Shown piece after piece: positions 17,769-26,912 of a stretch of 64,000 nucleotides of DNA (the first letter of the stretch is position 1; every line of letters begins with the position of its first letter). The position numbers were made by a program, and so were the translations under genes. The stretch lies in the NCBI GenBank assembly GCA_046350375.1, contig JAXMAO010000007.1, positions 124,001-188,000 on the forward strand, given 5' to 3'. This stretch comes from JAXMAO01 sp046350375 (GTDB taxonomy: Bacteria > Planctomycetota > Phycisphaerae > UBA1845 > UTPLA1). The notes beneath the pieces were generated by a model. That model had not been told where the DNA came from. It made no database searches and worked only from the letters and a program-made list of their open reading frames with translations.

Positions 17769-18219
17769 GGGGTCGATTCTGAGGCGGCCTGCTGGCGTTG
17801 TCGATGGGGTAATTCGCGGCCTCGGAGTGAAGAGAGAATTGTGTGGTGCGAGTCGATTGAATGCCGGCGGCGGGGTCTGTCGCGTTCGACCATCGGCGTC
17901 AGACGTGCGTGGGTGTTCATTATTAACGTGATGCAGATAAGTGAGTTATGCAAACGTGTGGGGGTTCGAAGTTGCGGCGTTGGAGGATCGATGTGTCGGC
18001 CGTCGAGTGGCAGGTTTTCCGGGATTGCAAATTAGGGTTCGTTTTTCGCAAGGAGGGGCTTGACTCGGGGGGAGGGGCGAGGTATCATGACCCCTTAACA
18101 AGTGGACATGCTGCACGCGGAGGGCGGCGTCCACGATTTGGTATTGCTACGCCTGCGCTCATCGGGTCGCCAACATGTGCGACGGGTCGCGGGCGTTGTA
18201 CGAGCGGAGGAGAGGGATA
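17769..18219. other. Intergenic region without a convincing gene
   Basis: This gap of about 450 nt lies between divergent guaA and the PEP-CTERM gene. It is less G+C-rich than its surroundings in the middle (the stretch near 17917-17950). No ORF with coding character was seen on either strand. The right end holds a good promoter for the downstream gene. Confidence 0.6.
18060..18088 (+). promoter_or_regulatory. Sigma-70-type promoter for the PEP-CTERM gene
   Basis: TTGACT at 18060-18065 and TATCAT at 18083-18088 are separated by exactly 17 nt. The predicted transcript would have a leader of about 125 nt before the ATG at 18220. The boxes are seen; the activity is inferred. Confidence 0.62.
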
Positions 18220-18969
18220 ATGTCGCGCAAGTTTACGCTGAGTGCTCTTGCCGTGTTGGCTCTGTCGAGCGTCGCCAGCGCCCAGTTCCTGGGCTCGGGC
18301 GCCGGGTTCGCCATTCCGTACAATGCTCCGGCTGGTGCGTCCTCGTCGATCGTCGTCGCCCCGAACTTCCCGATCTCGGGCGTCGCGGTCGAAGTGACGT
18401 TCGGCGTCGGGCACACGTGGATCGGCGATCTGACCATGACGCTGACCGCGCCGAACCTGACATCGACCACGCTGATGAAGCGGGCGGGCGTCGGCGTCGC
18501 CAGCTCGACGGTCGGCGATAATGCCAACACCCTTGCGGGTGGCGTCTATCGGTTCACCGACCGCTTTGGCGCTCAGAACTTCAGCGCTCTGGGCGGCGGC
18601 GTGACCAACATCAGCTTGGTCGGCGCGGGCACCCCGGCCGGCAACTGGTGGAGCGAGGCGGGGATCAGTGGCGCACCGGCCCCACTGGGCGACACCACGG
18701 CCAGCACTGCCTACAACATGCGGGTCGGCGACTATATCGCCAGCGGAAACACCGGCTCGGGCACGACCTACGCCAGTCTGTATGTCGAGAACAACCTCCT
18801 GACGTCGGTCGGCGCCAGCCCGTCGAACGGCACCTGGACGCTGAACATCTCCGACGGCGCGTCGCTCGACACCGGCAGCATCACCGGCTGGCGGCTCATG
18901 CTCCTGCCTGAGCCGACCACCATGAGCCTGCTCGGCCTCGGCGCTCTGCTGATTCGCCGCAAGCGCTAA
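18220..18969 (+). CDS. PEP-CTERM protein with proprotein convertase P-like domain
   Basis: A 249-residue exported protein. The ATG at 18220 follows a strong GGAGGAGAGG and gives a clean signal peptide (SRKFTLSALAVLALSSVASA/Q). The middle resembles a P/Homo B domain: VEVTFGVGHTWIGDLTMTLTAPN near residue 45, and NGTWTLNISDGASLDTGS then ITGWRLML near the end, the usual first and last strands of that jelly-roll. The C-terminus LPEPTTMSLLGLGALLIRRKR is a PEP-CTERM sorting tail: Pro-Glu-Pro, one hydrophobic helix, a basic end. Such tails are recognised by an exosortase; none is encoded here. A strong terminator follows. Confidence 0.88.
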   Translation: MSRKFTLSALAVLALSSVASAQFLGSGAGFAIPYNAPAGASSSIVVAPNFPISGVAVEVTFGVGHTWIGDLTMTLTAPNLTSTTLMKRAGVGVASSTVGDNANTLAGGVYRFTDRFGAQNFSALGGGVTNISLVGAGTPAGNWWSEAGISGAPAPLGDTTASTAYNMRVGDYIASGNTGSGTTYASLYVENNLLTSVGASPSNGTWTLNISDGASLDTGSITGWRLMLLPEPTTMSLLGLGALLIRRKR

Positions 18970-19014
18970 CTCGCGAACCCACTTAGGTTCGCAGATAACT
19001 TCAACGCATCTTTC

Positions 19015-19051
19015 GGGCGGGCGGAGCAATTGTGCTCCGCCCGTCCTTTTT
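19015..19051 (+). terminator. Intrinsic terminator after the PEP-CTERM gene
   Basis: Arms at 19015-19028 and 19033-19046 pair over 14 positions with one mismatch around an ATTG loop (core GGGCGGAGCA/TGCTCCGCCC). TTTTT follows directly, a textbook rho-independent terminator on the plus strand. Confidence 0.88.
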
Positions 19052-19097
19052 CGTGTCCGCTCAAGCTCAATCGCAAAGTGGGGGCGGAGGCGCGAAC

Positions 19098-20441
19098 ATG
19101 ACACAGTTCGATCGTTCCACGGCCAATTCAATTGCGGCAATGCGGCACATCACCCAGACACCTGCCGCCCTTGGCCGCCGCCGAGCGTGGACCTGCGTGT
19201 TGATCCTCGCCGTCTCGTCGTCCGCGGCGAATGCCCAGCGAAGGTACGTCATCGCCGATCGAACCAACGACGCCCTCTTTCGGCTGTACGACGCCGACCA
19301 GAGCCTCTTCATCGATGAGCCGGGCGAGCTCAATCGCTATTTCGACGCCCTGAATGCCCCCGGTACGCTCGGACCCATGAACCCCAGTACGCTCGCCGTC
19401 AGCCGGTTCGGCGTCTGCATCATGGGCGACCAGCAGAATCGAAACGTCTATCGATTGGTCGACCTGAACGGCGACGGCGACACCGAAGACGCCGGCGAGA
19501 GCATCGTGTTCGCCGATGTCACCAACGCCTCGGGCGTCAGCTTCGCGTTTCCGACCGGCGCGGGGTTCGACCTGGCCGGCAACGCATACGTCGTGAACGC
19601 CGGCAACGCGTCAGGCAACGACGGCATCTATCGCCTGATTGATGTCAACGCCGACGGCGACGCCCAGGATGCCGGCGAAATCACCGACTACGTCACGGTC
19701 GGCGCATTCGGCCCCGGCAACGGTCCCTACAGCCCGCAGGAGATGTTCATCGACTGTGCCGGCGTCGGATACGTGCGGAACTCGTCCGCCGGGCTGCACG
19801 GCGTCTATCGCTTTGAAGATCTGAATCACAACTCCCGGGCCGACGACCCGGGCGAATTCACCGTCTATTTCGACGCGACCAATGCCTCGGGGGTGACCGT
19901 CGCAGCCGGGTTCCCGCTCGAGCCGGACCGCGCCCGTCCCGGGTCGATGTACGTCCACCAGATCGTCCCGGTCGGAATCGACCAGGTCTTCCGGCTGACC
20001 GACACCAACGCCGACCACGACGCGCAGGACGCCGGCGAGGCCGTGCTGGTCTGGCAGGACACCGGCGGCAGCTTCACCGGAATCGACCTGCTTTCAATGC
20101 GCAGCGGCGACCTGCTGGTGACCGACAACACCGGCCTGACCGTGTTGCGCCTGCACGACGGCAACAGCGACGGCGACTTCCTCGACGCGGGCGAGGCGAT
20201 CCCGTTTTTCGCCAACTCGGGGGCCCAGGTGGCCGCGGTCCGCCAGATTGCGTCAATCGAGCTGCTGGGCGACATCGACGACGACGGCGACGTCGACGCC
20301 ACCGACGCCGCCCTGCTCGCCGACGTGCTGGCCGGCCTCGATACCAATGCCGACCATGTCCTTCTGTCGGACCTGAACTGCGACGGCAGCCCGAACGGAC
20401 TGGACGTGCAGGTGATGGCCAAGCGGCTGATCGGGCCGTAA
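19098..20441 (+). CDS. Secreted dockerin-type protein with D-x-N-x-DGD calcium-type repeats
   Basis: About 447 aa. The ATG at 19098 is chosen because GGGGGCGGAGG precedes it and the earlier in-frame start lies in the upstream terminator; MRHITQ at 19140 is an alternative. The signal peptide is AWTCVLILAVSSSAANAQ. The body holds about five repeats of the form YRLxDxNxDGDxxDAGE (YRLVDLNGDGDTEDAGE, YRLIDVNADGDAQDAGE, YRFEDLNHNSRADDPGE, FRLTDTNADHDAQDAGE, LRLHDGNSDGDFLDAGE), each looking like an EF-hand-type calcium loop. The C-terminus is a dockerin-like pair, DIDDDGDVDATDAALLADVL and LNCDGSPNGLDVQVMAKRL. Function unknown; extracellular attachment through the dockerin-like end is possible. Confidence 0.8.
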   Translation: MTQFDRSTANSIAAMRHITQTPAALGRRRAWTCVLILAVSSSAANAQRRYVIADRTNDALFRLYDADQSLFIDEPGELNRYFDALNAPGTLGPMNPSTLAVSRFGVCIMGDQQNRNVYRLVDLNGDGDTEDAGESIVFADVTNASGVSFAFPTGAGFDLAGNAYVVNAGNASGNDGIYRLIDVNADGDAQDAGEITDYVTVGAFGPGNGPYSPQEMFIDCAGVGYVRNSSAGLHGVYRFEDLNHNSRADDPGEFTVYFDATNASGVTVAAGFPLEPDRARPGSMYVHQIVPVGIDQVFRLTDTNADHDAQDAGEAVLVWQDTGGSFTGIDLLSMRSGDLLVTDNTGLTVLRLHDGNSDGDFLDAGEAIPFFANSGAQVAAVRQIASIELLGDIDDDGDVDATDAALLADVLAGLDTNADHVLLSDLNCDGSPNGLDVQVMAKRLIGP

Positions 20442-20535
20442 CGCGGCCGCTCATGATGCGCGGACCAGCCGAACCGGGGCGCGCAGCACGCCGCGGGCCG
20501 TTCAGCCGACCGCATCGAATCCGAGGCAATCTCGA

Positions 20536-21765
20536 TCAGGGCGTGGAGAGATAGGCCTGCACGTCGCCGCCGTTGAGGGTGCCGCTGCCATCCATGTCGG
20601 CCAGGCAGAGATCGGCCGGGCTGGTGTCGAGCCCGATCAGCACGCTGACGAAGGTGGGAATGTCGAGCCGCGGGTTGACGCCGCTGCTGGCGAGGTAGGC
20701 GGACTTGAAGAGCGGCCAGTCGAGGCAATTGACCGTGCCGTCGCGGTTGATGTCGAAGCCGACGCACGAGCCGCTGCCAGGCGAGCCGAAGCAGGCCCGA
20801 AACGCCGCCAGGTCGGCCGCGTCGACGTCGGCATCGCTGTCGCCGTCACCCCACAACTGGATGCCGATGGTATCGACCAGATAGCCGCACACCGAGCGCA
20901 GCAGGTCGGCCACCATCGGATAGGCGAGATAGCCCGGGGCGATGTCGACCGCGTCGGTCGACTGGTGATAGTTGGTGTTCAGCTGGTAGTTGCGCTCGAT
21001 GATGACGACCGCGGGAATGCCGGCGCTCTCGAACGACCAGTGATCGCTGAAGGAATAGTTGCCGATGTTCAGGAAGCGATGGAGCCCGCTGCCATAGGTA
21101 TCGATCGCGGTCGCCACGCCGTTGGTGATGGTTGACGAGGTGCTCTTGCTGTAGAGGTCCATGCCGTACGAGCCGCTGTCGTGCCCGACCATGTCGGCGG
21201 TGACGGCCATCTGGATGGTCTCGCCGGCGTGTGCGGCGACATAGGCGATGCTGCCGCGGCGACCCTGCTCCTCGCGGTCGAACGTGATAAAGCGGATCGT
21301 CTTGGGGGAGCGGTGCTTCGAGAGGACGCGCGCCATTTCGACCACCAGCGCGGTGCCGGTGGCGTTGTCGTCGGCGCCGGGGTTGTTGACGCTGTCGAAG
21401 TGGGCCCCAACGACCACGATCTGGCTGGGCGTGACCGTGCCGGTCTGCTGGGCGACGACGTTGTAGTAGGTGTTGCCAAGATAGGTGAACGATTCGAGCG
21501 TGACGTTCAGGCCGTCGGCGGTCAGCGCGGCGACGATGTTCGCCCGCGCCAGGTCGTGCTGCGGGCCGTTGCCGCGGTTGTCACCCAGGTGGGTGTAGAG
21601 CTGCGTCTCGAGGAAGGTCTGGTAGGACGCAATGCTGACCTGTGCGTTGATGACGGCGGCCTGCGGGCTGGCCTGAGCGTCCGGCGCTGGCCACGCAAGG
21701 CAGGCGGCGGCGACGAGCGCGGCCCGAGTCGCCGAATGTCCTAAGTGTAAACGCTGGTTCAGCAT
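20536..21765 (-). CDS. M28 family zinc metallopeptidase with dockerin-like C-terminus
   Basis: A 409-residue secreted aminopeptidase-like enzyme. The start at 21765 (MLNQRLHLGHSATRAALVAAA) gives a signal peptide. M28 metal ligands are visible: H in VVVGAHFDSVNNP, the bridging D in GADDNATGTA, the catalytic and ligand Glu pair in TFDREEQGRRGSIAYVA, D in TADMVGHD, and the last H in NYHQSTDAVD. The final 105 residues carry dockerin-like loops (DGDSDADVDAADLAAF, DINRDGTVNCLDWPLF, DMDGSGTLNGGDVQAYL), as in the gene just upstream on the other strand. Such tails in planctomycetes are thought to mark extracellular proteins, though no cohesin is recognised here. Confidence 0.88.
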   Translation of the reverse strand: MLNQRLHLGHSATRAALVAAACLAWPAPDAQASPQAAVINAQVSIASYQTFLETQLYTHLGDNRGNGPQHDLARANIVAALTADGLNVTLESFTYLGNTYYNVVAQQTGTVTPSQIVVVGAHFDSVNNPGADDNATGTALVVEMARVLSKHRSPKTIRFITFDREEQGRRGSIAYVAAHAGETIQMAVTADMVGHDSGSYGMDLYSKSTSSTITNGVATAIDTYGSGLHRFLNIGNYSFSDHWSFESAGIPAVVIIERNYQLNTNYHQSTDAVDIAPGYLAYPMVADLLRSVCGYLVDTIGIQLWGDGDSDADVDAADLAAFRACFGSPGSGSCVGFDINRDGTVNCLDWPLFKSAYLASSGVNPRLDIPTFVSVLIGLDTSPADLCLADMDGSGTLNGGDVQAYLSTP

Positions 21766-21870
21766 TCGATCTTCGCCCGACGAGACACTGGGCAATGATA
21801 CCCGAACCGGGGCGGCGGGAGCAATCGGCGCGGCAGGCGGCCCGGCACGTCCGTCGGGGTCCATCGAGCG

Positions 21871-21900
21871 GCACGGGCCTCATGGGCGGAAAGCCCGTGC
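21871..21900. repeat. Palindrome of the CACGGGC/GCCCGTG family
   Basis: Inverted arms GCACGGGC and GCCCGTGC are separated by 14 nt, in the gap between the uvrB 3' end and the M28 gene start. A close relative (CACGGGCT-TTC-AGCCCGTG) lies at 55591-55609. This looks like a second interspersed palindrome family. Confidence 0.5.
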
Positions 21901-21952
21901 CACCCGCTCCAGCTGCATGTCGCCCGGGTCGATTGAAAGACAAGCCAGGCAG

Positions 21953-24070
21953 TCACTTCTTGCCGCGCTTGCGCGGTGTGACGATGGCGCGGATCGGCCG
22001 CGGCGGCGGTTCGGCATCCGGCGCTGCCCCACTCGCAGAGGCCCCGCCGGGCGCGGGCTTGTCGCCGGGCGCGGCCCCCTCGGCCGGCGCGGTCGAAAAG
22101 AGCGTGGGGCGCTCGCGAATGCGGCGGATTCGATCGCGTATCTCGGCGGCCCGCTCAAAGTCGAGCGCCTCGGCCGCGACCAGCATCTCCTGCTCGAGGT
22201 CGGCGATCGACTCGGTGACGTCGAACTGCTCCTCGCTCTGGCGGACGGCCTGCCGTGCGGTGCGATGGGCGGCGATCTCCTGTTCGAGGCTGCGGCGGAT
22301 GGCCTTGCGGACCGTCTCCGGCTCGATGCGGTGTTCGCGGTTGTAGGCCTCCTGCCGGGTGCGGCGTCGCGCCGTCTCGTCCATCGCCTGTTGCATGGCC
22401 GCGGTGATCGAGTCGGCGTAGAGAATGACCTCGGCGTTCACGTTTCGCGCGCAACGGCCGATCGTCTGGATGAGGCTGGTGGCGCTGCGGAGGAATCCTT
22501 CCTTGTCGGCGTCGAGGATGCAGACGAGCGAGACCTCGGGCAGGTCGAGCCCCTCGCGCAGCAGGTTCACGCCGACCAGCACGTCGAACTTCCCCAGCCG
22601 CAGCTCTCGCAGGATCTCGACGCGCTCGATGGTGTCGATCTCGCTGTGCAGGTAGTGACAGCGCAGGCCGGCCTGCTTCATGTACTCGCTCAAGTCTTCG
22701 GCCAGCCGCTTGGTGAGCGTGGTGACCAGGGTGCGCTCGCCGGCGGCGGCGCGGGCCTGGCACTGGTGCAGCAGGTCGGGCACCTGGCCGCGGGCCGGCT
22801 TGACCTCGATCCGCGGGTCGATCAGCCCGGTCGGGCGGATGACCTGCTCGACGACCTCGCCGCCGGTCTGCTTGAGCTCGTACGGGCCGGGCGTGGCGGA
22901 GACGAAGATTGCCTGGCTGACCATGCCCTCGAACTCGTCGAACTTCATCGGGCGGTTGTCGAGGCAGCTCGGCAGGCGGAAGCCGTGCTCGACCAGGGTC
23001 TGCTTGCGGTTGCGGTCGCCGTGATACATGGCGGAAATCTGTGGAACGGTGGCGTGCGACTCGTCGATGACCACCAGGAAATCCTTCGGGAAATAGTCGA
23101 CCAGCGTGTAGGGCTTGGCGCCGGGGGCCGTGCCGGCCAGGTGGCGCGAATAGTTCTCGATGCCGGAGCAGTAGCCCACTTCCTGGATCATCTCGAGGTC
23201 ATACTTGGTTCGCGCGGCCAGCCGCTGGGCCTCGAGCAGCTTTCCCTGCTGGCGGAACTGCATCAGGCGGTGGTCCAGCTCTTCGCGGATCGACTGCACC
23301 GCCTGCGCGATCCGCTCTTTGGGCATGACATAGTGCACGGCCGGGTAGATGAATATCTGCTCGGCCGACGAGAGCGTCGCGCCGGTCAGCGGGTTGACCA
23401 GGTCGATGCGTTCCACCTCGTCGCCGAACGACTGGATGCGGTAGGCGAACTCTTCGTAGGCCGGCTGAAGCTCGACCACGTCGCCGCGGACGCGGAATGC
23501 GCCGCGCTTCACGCCGTAGTCGTTGCGGGTGTATTGCAGGTCGACCAGCATGCGCAGCAGGTCGTCACGCGGGCGCGACTGGCCGACGTGAATGTCGATG
23601 ACGCTGCTCTTGTAGTCGTCGGGCGAGCCCAGGCCGAAGATGCACGAGACGCTGGCGACGATGATGGTGTCGCGCCGGCTGACCAGGGCGCTGGTCGCGG
23701 CGAGGCGCAGGCGGTCGAGGTCGTCGTTGCGGCTGGCGTCCTTCTCGATGTAGATGTCGCGCTGCGGGATGTAAGCCTCGGGCTGGTAATAGTCATAGTA
23801 GCTGACGAAGTAGGCCACGGCGTTGTTCGGAAACAGCTCGCGGAACTCCTCGTAGAGCTGGGCGGCCAGTGTCTTGTTGTGGCTGATGACCAGTGTGGGG
23901 CGCTGCACGGTCTGAATGACGTTGGCGATGGTGAAGGTCTTGCCCGAGCCCGTGACGCCGAGAAACGTCTGGAAGCGCTTGTCGGTCTTCAGGCCGCGGA
24001 CCAGGGCGTCAATCGCGGCGGGCTGGTCGCCGGCCGGCTTCATCTCCGAGACGATCTCGAATTCGGGCAT
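21953..24070 (-). CDS. uvrB: UvrABC nucleotide excision repair subunit B
   Basis: DNA damage-verification helicase of nucleotide excision repair. The ATG at 24070 (MPEFEIVSEMKPAGDQPAAID) matches the normal family start, with GGAG upstream. The Walker A is FLGVTGSGKTFTIANVI. The beta-hairpin that inserts into DNA contains YFVSYYDYYQPEAYIP, and the DExH-type motif is LVVIDESHATVPQ. The helicase C-terminal domain includes VNLLREGLDLPEVSLV and QTIGRCARN, and the UVR domain that binds UvrC/UvrA is SIADLEQEMLVAAEALDFERA. The 705-residue length is slightly long because of a Pro/Ala-rich basic tail after the UVR domain. Confidence 0.97.
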   Translation of the reverse strand: MPEFEIVSEMKPAGDQPAAIDALVRGLKTDKRFQTFLGVTGSGKTFTIANVIQTVQRPTLVISHNKTLAAQLYEEFRELFPNNAVAYFVSYYDYYQPEAYIPQRDIYIEKDASRNDDLDRLRLAATSALVSRRDTIIVASVSCIFGLGSPDDYKSSVIDIHVGQSRPRDDLLRMLVDLQYTRNDYGVKRGAFRVRGDVVELQPAYEEFAYRIQSFGDEVERIDLVNPLTGATLSSAEQIFIYPAVHYVMPKERIAQAVQSIREELDHRLMQFRQQGKLLEAQRLAARTKYDLEMIQEVGYCSGIENYSRHLAGTAPGAKPYTLVDYFPKDFLVVIDESHATVPQISAMYHGDRNRKQTLVEHGFRLPSCLDNRPMKFDEFEGMVSQAIFVSATPGPYELKQTGGEVVEQVIRPTGLIDPRIEVKPARGQVPDLLHQCQARAAAGERTLVTTLTKRLAEDLSEYMKQAGLRCHYLHSEIDTIERVEILRELRLGKFDVLVGVNLLREGLDLPEVSLVCILDADKEGFLRSATSLIQTIGRCARNVNAEVILYADSITAAMQQAMDETARRRTRQEAYNREHRIEPETVRKAIRRSLEQEIAAHRTARQAVRQSEEQFDVTESIADLEQEMLVAAEALDFERAAEIRDRIRRIRERPTLFSTAPAEGAAPGDKPAPGGASASGAAPDAEPPPRPIRAIVTPRKRGKK

Positions 24071-24170
24071 GGAAGGTCGCTCCTGCCGCGTGTGGAATCG
24101 ACCATTGTACCGCGCGGCCGGGCAGCGGGCGCTGGGTTTGCAAGCGGCGTCCATGGCCCGCGCGGCGGCG

Positions 24171-24752
24171 TCAGCAGCGCGTCAGCCGGCACATCGCGAC
24201 CGCCCCCATGACCGCGCCGACGAGCAGGACGAAGATGCCCAGCTCGGCCGCGACCAGAACCAGAAACAGCAGCACGCCGCGGACGGTTCGCGGGAACGAC
24301 GCGCCGTCGACAGGCACAGGTTGCGGCAATCGATCAAGCATGATCTGCTTCGACAGCGTCGCACAGGTTCGCAGGCCGCCAAAAAAACTGACGCACAGCA
24401 GCACCAGCGCGACAACTGCCGCGGCGAAGACGTCGAACATGGGGACGATGCCAATCGCACCGATGGCCAGCAGCGGAAACGCGACCAAGCGGCCGATGAA
24501 TTCGAGTCCGTCCGGCGGCGTGACGCGCTTCCGATACTTCTCCGCGATCTGTTCACGATCGATGCGCGTGCCGCACTCCGGGCAGTGCGGATCGACCACG
24601 CCGGTCAGGCAGTAGCCGCAGGCCACGCACCGCAGCGGAACCCGCACGCGCGACCCGTCGAACGTGGCGTCGCAGTGTTCGCAGCGTGCGGCCGACGCAT
24701 CGGGCAGGTCGCGCAAGCACGAAGAGCAGATGCAGGTCTCTTCGACGGACAT
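24171..24752 (-). CDS. Zinc-ribbon membrane protein, paralogue 1
   Basis: A 193-residue protein of unknown function. The start at 24752 gives MSVEETCICSSCLRDLPDA. The N-terminal 75 residues hold four CxxC-type knuckles (CICSSC, CEHC, CVACGYC, CPEC), with the shared core VPLRCVACGYCLTGVVDP, a double zinc ribbon. The rest has three to four hydrophobic helices (IGRLVAFPLLAIGAIGIVPM and others). The neighbour just upstream on the same strand has the same ribbon and topology, and sequence upstream of both starts is also similar, so a tandem duplication is likely. Similar proteins are common in planctomycetes without known roles. Confidence 0.75.
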   Translation of the reverse strand: MSVEETCICSSCLRDLPDASAARCEHCDATFDGSRVRVPLRCVACGYCLTGVVDPHCPECGTRIDREQIAEKYRKRVTPPDGLEFIGRLVAFPLLAIGAIGIVPMFDVFAAAVVALVLLCVSFFGGLRTCATLSKQIMLDRLPQPVPVDGASFPRTVRGVLLFLVLVAAELGIFVLLVGAVMGAVAMCRLTRC

Positions 24753-24848
24753 GGCGTGCCCTTCCGTCAGATCGACCCCCCCCGCCGCCATCCGGTCAGC
24801 ACAACGCAGCGTGCACATCTCCATCACGCTGCGCGCGATCGATCGGCG

Positions 24849-25403
24849 CTACATGCACAGCATGCACGCCGCGCAAATCCCCATGAACAGAAACTGCGAG
24901 CCGACAATCACGACGAAGACGAAAAGCCCGAACGCGGCGTGATTGCTCGGCCGCTCGTACGGGCGGCCGCGCCACGCGAAGTATCGCATGACGACTTGCG
25001 GCGCCAGCGCCATGCCCGAAACGACGGCGCCGGCAAGCCCCATGAAGAGCAGTGGAAGCGCGACTGCCGTGGCGGCCGAGAACGGCGCCCCCGCCATCAG
25101 CACCATGGCAATCGCGCCCAGCACCGGCGGGCCGATGAGACAAGCCAGCGCGGTCGATCGCGCCATCGGCACGACCAGGTCGCCGTAGGCCTCGACGATC
25201 TGTTTTCGATCGATTATCCGGCCGCACTCGGGGCAGCGCGGATCGACGACGCCGGTGAGGCAGTATCCGCAGGCCACGCACCGCAGCGGAACCGGCGCGT
25301 GCGACTCGCAACAAGCGGCACCGCAATGCTCGCAGCACCTGGCCGACGAATCGGCCAGCTCACGAAAGCAACTGGAGCAGATGCAGGATTCTTCTACGGC
25401 CAT
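24849..25403 (-). CDS. Zinc-ribbon membrane protein, paralogue 2
   Basis: A 184-residue paralogue of the downstream gene. From the ATG at 25403 it reads MAVEESCICSSCFRELADS, then CCEHCGAAC, the core VPLRCVACGYCLTGVVDP and CPECGRIIDRKQIVEAYG. The C-terminal part has four hydrophobic segments ending in FVFVVIVGSQFLFMGICAAC, and its sequence has diverged much more than the ribbon. The zinc ribbon may bind nucleic acid or protein, but nothing here identifies a partner. Confidence 0.75.
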   Translation of the reverse strand: MAVEESCICSSCFRELADSSARCCEHCGAACCESHAPVPLRCVACGYCLTGVVDPRCPECGRIIDRKQIVEAYGDLVVPMARSTALACLIGPPVLGAIAMVLMAGAPFSAATAVALPLLFMGLAGAVVSGMALAPQVVMRYFAWRGRPYERPSNHAAFGLFVFVVIVGSQFLFMGICAACMLCM

Positions 25404-25659
25404 GGCGTGACTTTTCGGCCGGACGCTCTGCCGCCACCACCATCCGGCCAGCACAACGCAGCGCGGCCCGGCTCGTCACGCGGCGGTGAGAAATCTCGCG
25501 CGAGTTCAACTCGAATGTCGGCGCGGGCCGCTCTCGGCGACCCGAACCTTGACGATCTGCCCGCCGTAGACTAGAAGAAAAGAACGATAGGGCCCCGCGA
25601 CTGTCCGGCGAGCGCCCGCTCAGGCCGGTCGAGTCCGAAGATACCCAGGATAGGAACAC

Positions 25660-26052
25660 GTGCCGCGCCGTCACACGCTTCTGCTGCGATCCTTCGTCCG
25701 CGCCCTCGCGGCCGTGGCAGCCTTGCTCACCGTCCTTCCCGCGGCCGATCCGCTGGGCCATCGCGGTCCGGCAGCGCTCGAGTTCGAGTCGGAGTCCGGC
25801 GCGGCGGCCGAAGGCGGCGCGTGCGACTGCAGCGGCACCACGTCGGAAACGGCGGGCGCGGTGCCGAAGCCGGTCCTTCCGGCAGCCCCGCCGTGGCGAA
25901 CACCCCGCCTGCATGGCGCGATCGCCCGCGAGGCCATGGCGCTCAAGTTTCCTGGAACGCCGGCCCGTCGTCCCGGTCGCGCCGGGCGCGACGGCGAGTA
26001 TCGCGTCGCCTGCGATCTGCGCAACGGGTTCGGCAGTCCGCTGCTGTGTTGA
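25660..26052 (+). CDS. Hypothetical exported protein
   Basis: A 130-residue ORF with a GTG start at 25660, preceded by AGGA. The N-terminus (PRRHTLLLRSFVRALAAVAALLTVLPAA) looks like a signal peptide or anchor. The rest is Ala/Gly/Pro-rich with a CDCSGTT motif and a basic end. Nothing was recognised. It could be a chance ORF in G+C-rich DNA; the signal-like start and the absence of a better antisense ORF are the only support. Confidence 0.4.
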   Translation: MPRRHTLLLRSFVRALAAVAALLTVLPAADPLGHRGPAALEFESESGAAAEGGACDCSGTTSETAGAVPKPVLPAAPPWRTPRLHGAIAREAMALKFPGTPARRPGRAGRDGEYRVACDLRNGFGSPLLC

Positions 26053-26261
26053 ACCGCGGGCGCCGCGCGTCTTGGGCCGCTGGGTTCGGCCGCGCGGTCC
26101 GTCCGGCCTGTCGTGAATTCATCGGCGCCTGCCGCGCCTGCGCGCGGTCGGCCCGGCCCGACCGACTATCAACGTAATACCTGCGCTCCCCCGCGCGTGC
26201 GCCTGCCGCGCCCGCGTCGTGGCAGCGATCGCAATCTGACTTCGGAACCGGAGACCTGACC

Positions 26262-26912
26262 ATGGACAAGATTCTGCGCGGCGTCGAGCACTTCCGCCGC
26301 TTCGTCTTTCCCAAGCAGCGCGAGCTGTTCGCCGCGCTGTCGAGCAGCCAGCAGCCGGCCGCCTTGTTTGTCACCTGCAGCGACTCGCGGATTCACCCCG
26401 ACCTCATCACTCAGAGCAGCCCGGGCGACCTGTTCATTCTTCGCAACCCGGGCAATCTCATTCCCGCCTACAGCCCCGGCCCGGCGAGCACCGACGCCAC
26501 CATCGAGTTCGCCATCGACGTGCTGCACATCGCGCACATCATCGTCTGCGGCCATTCCGACTGCGGCGCAATGAAGGCGCTGCTCAATCGCGACGACACG
26601 CGCCACCTGCCCGCCGTCACGGCCTGGCTGGAGCACGCCGAATCCACCCTGCGCGTGCTCGCGGCCTCGGTCGACAGCCCGGCGGACCCGCTCGAACGCC
26701 TCGACAAGGCCAGTCGCATCAACGTGATGCTCCAGCTCGACAACCTGCGGACGCATCCGTCGGTGGCGGCTGCGCTGCAGCGCGGCGAATTGCAGCTGCA
26801 CGCCTGGCACTACGACATTCCCACCGGCGAAGTGACGGAGTTCGACGCCGCGACGAGCCAGTTTGTCCCCGTGTCGGCGCCACGCGACGCCGTCGAGCGG
26901 GGGACGCGCTGA
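26262..26912 (+). CDS. Beta-class carbonic anhydrase
   Basis: Interconverts CO2 and bicarbonate with a catalytic zinc. The 216-residue length is typical. Zinc ligands and the catalytic dyad are visible: C39-S-D41-S-R43 in FVTCSDSRIHPD, and H98 and C101 in IIVCGHSDCGAMKALL. The RNPGNLIP motif is also conserved. The TGA stop overlaps the ATG of the following SulP gene by one base, so the two are translationally coupled. This pairing suggests the enzyme supplies or consumes bicarbonate moved by the transporter. Confidence 0.95.
   Translation: MDKILRGVEHFRRFVFPKQRELFAALSSSQQPAALFVTCSDSRIHPDLITQSSPGDLFILRNPGNLIPAYSPGPASTDATIEFAIDVLHIAHIIVCGHSDCGAMKALLNRDDTRHLPAVTAWLEHAESTLRVLAASVDSPADPLERLDKASRINVMLQLDNLRTHPSVAAALQRGELQLHAWHYDIPTGEVTEFDAATSQFVPVSAPRDAVERGTR

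Noticed and set aside
17955..17990. tRNA-like GGTTCGAA sequence
   Set aside because: The T-arm halves do not pair, and no acceptor stem, anticodon or CCA region was found around it.
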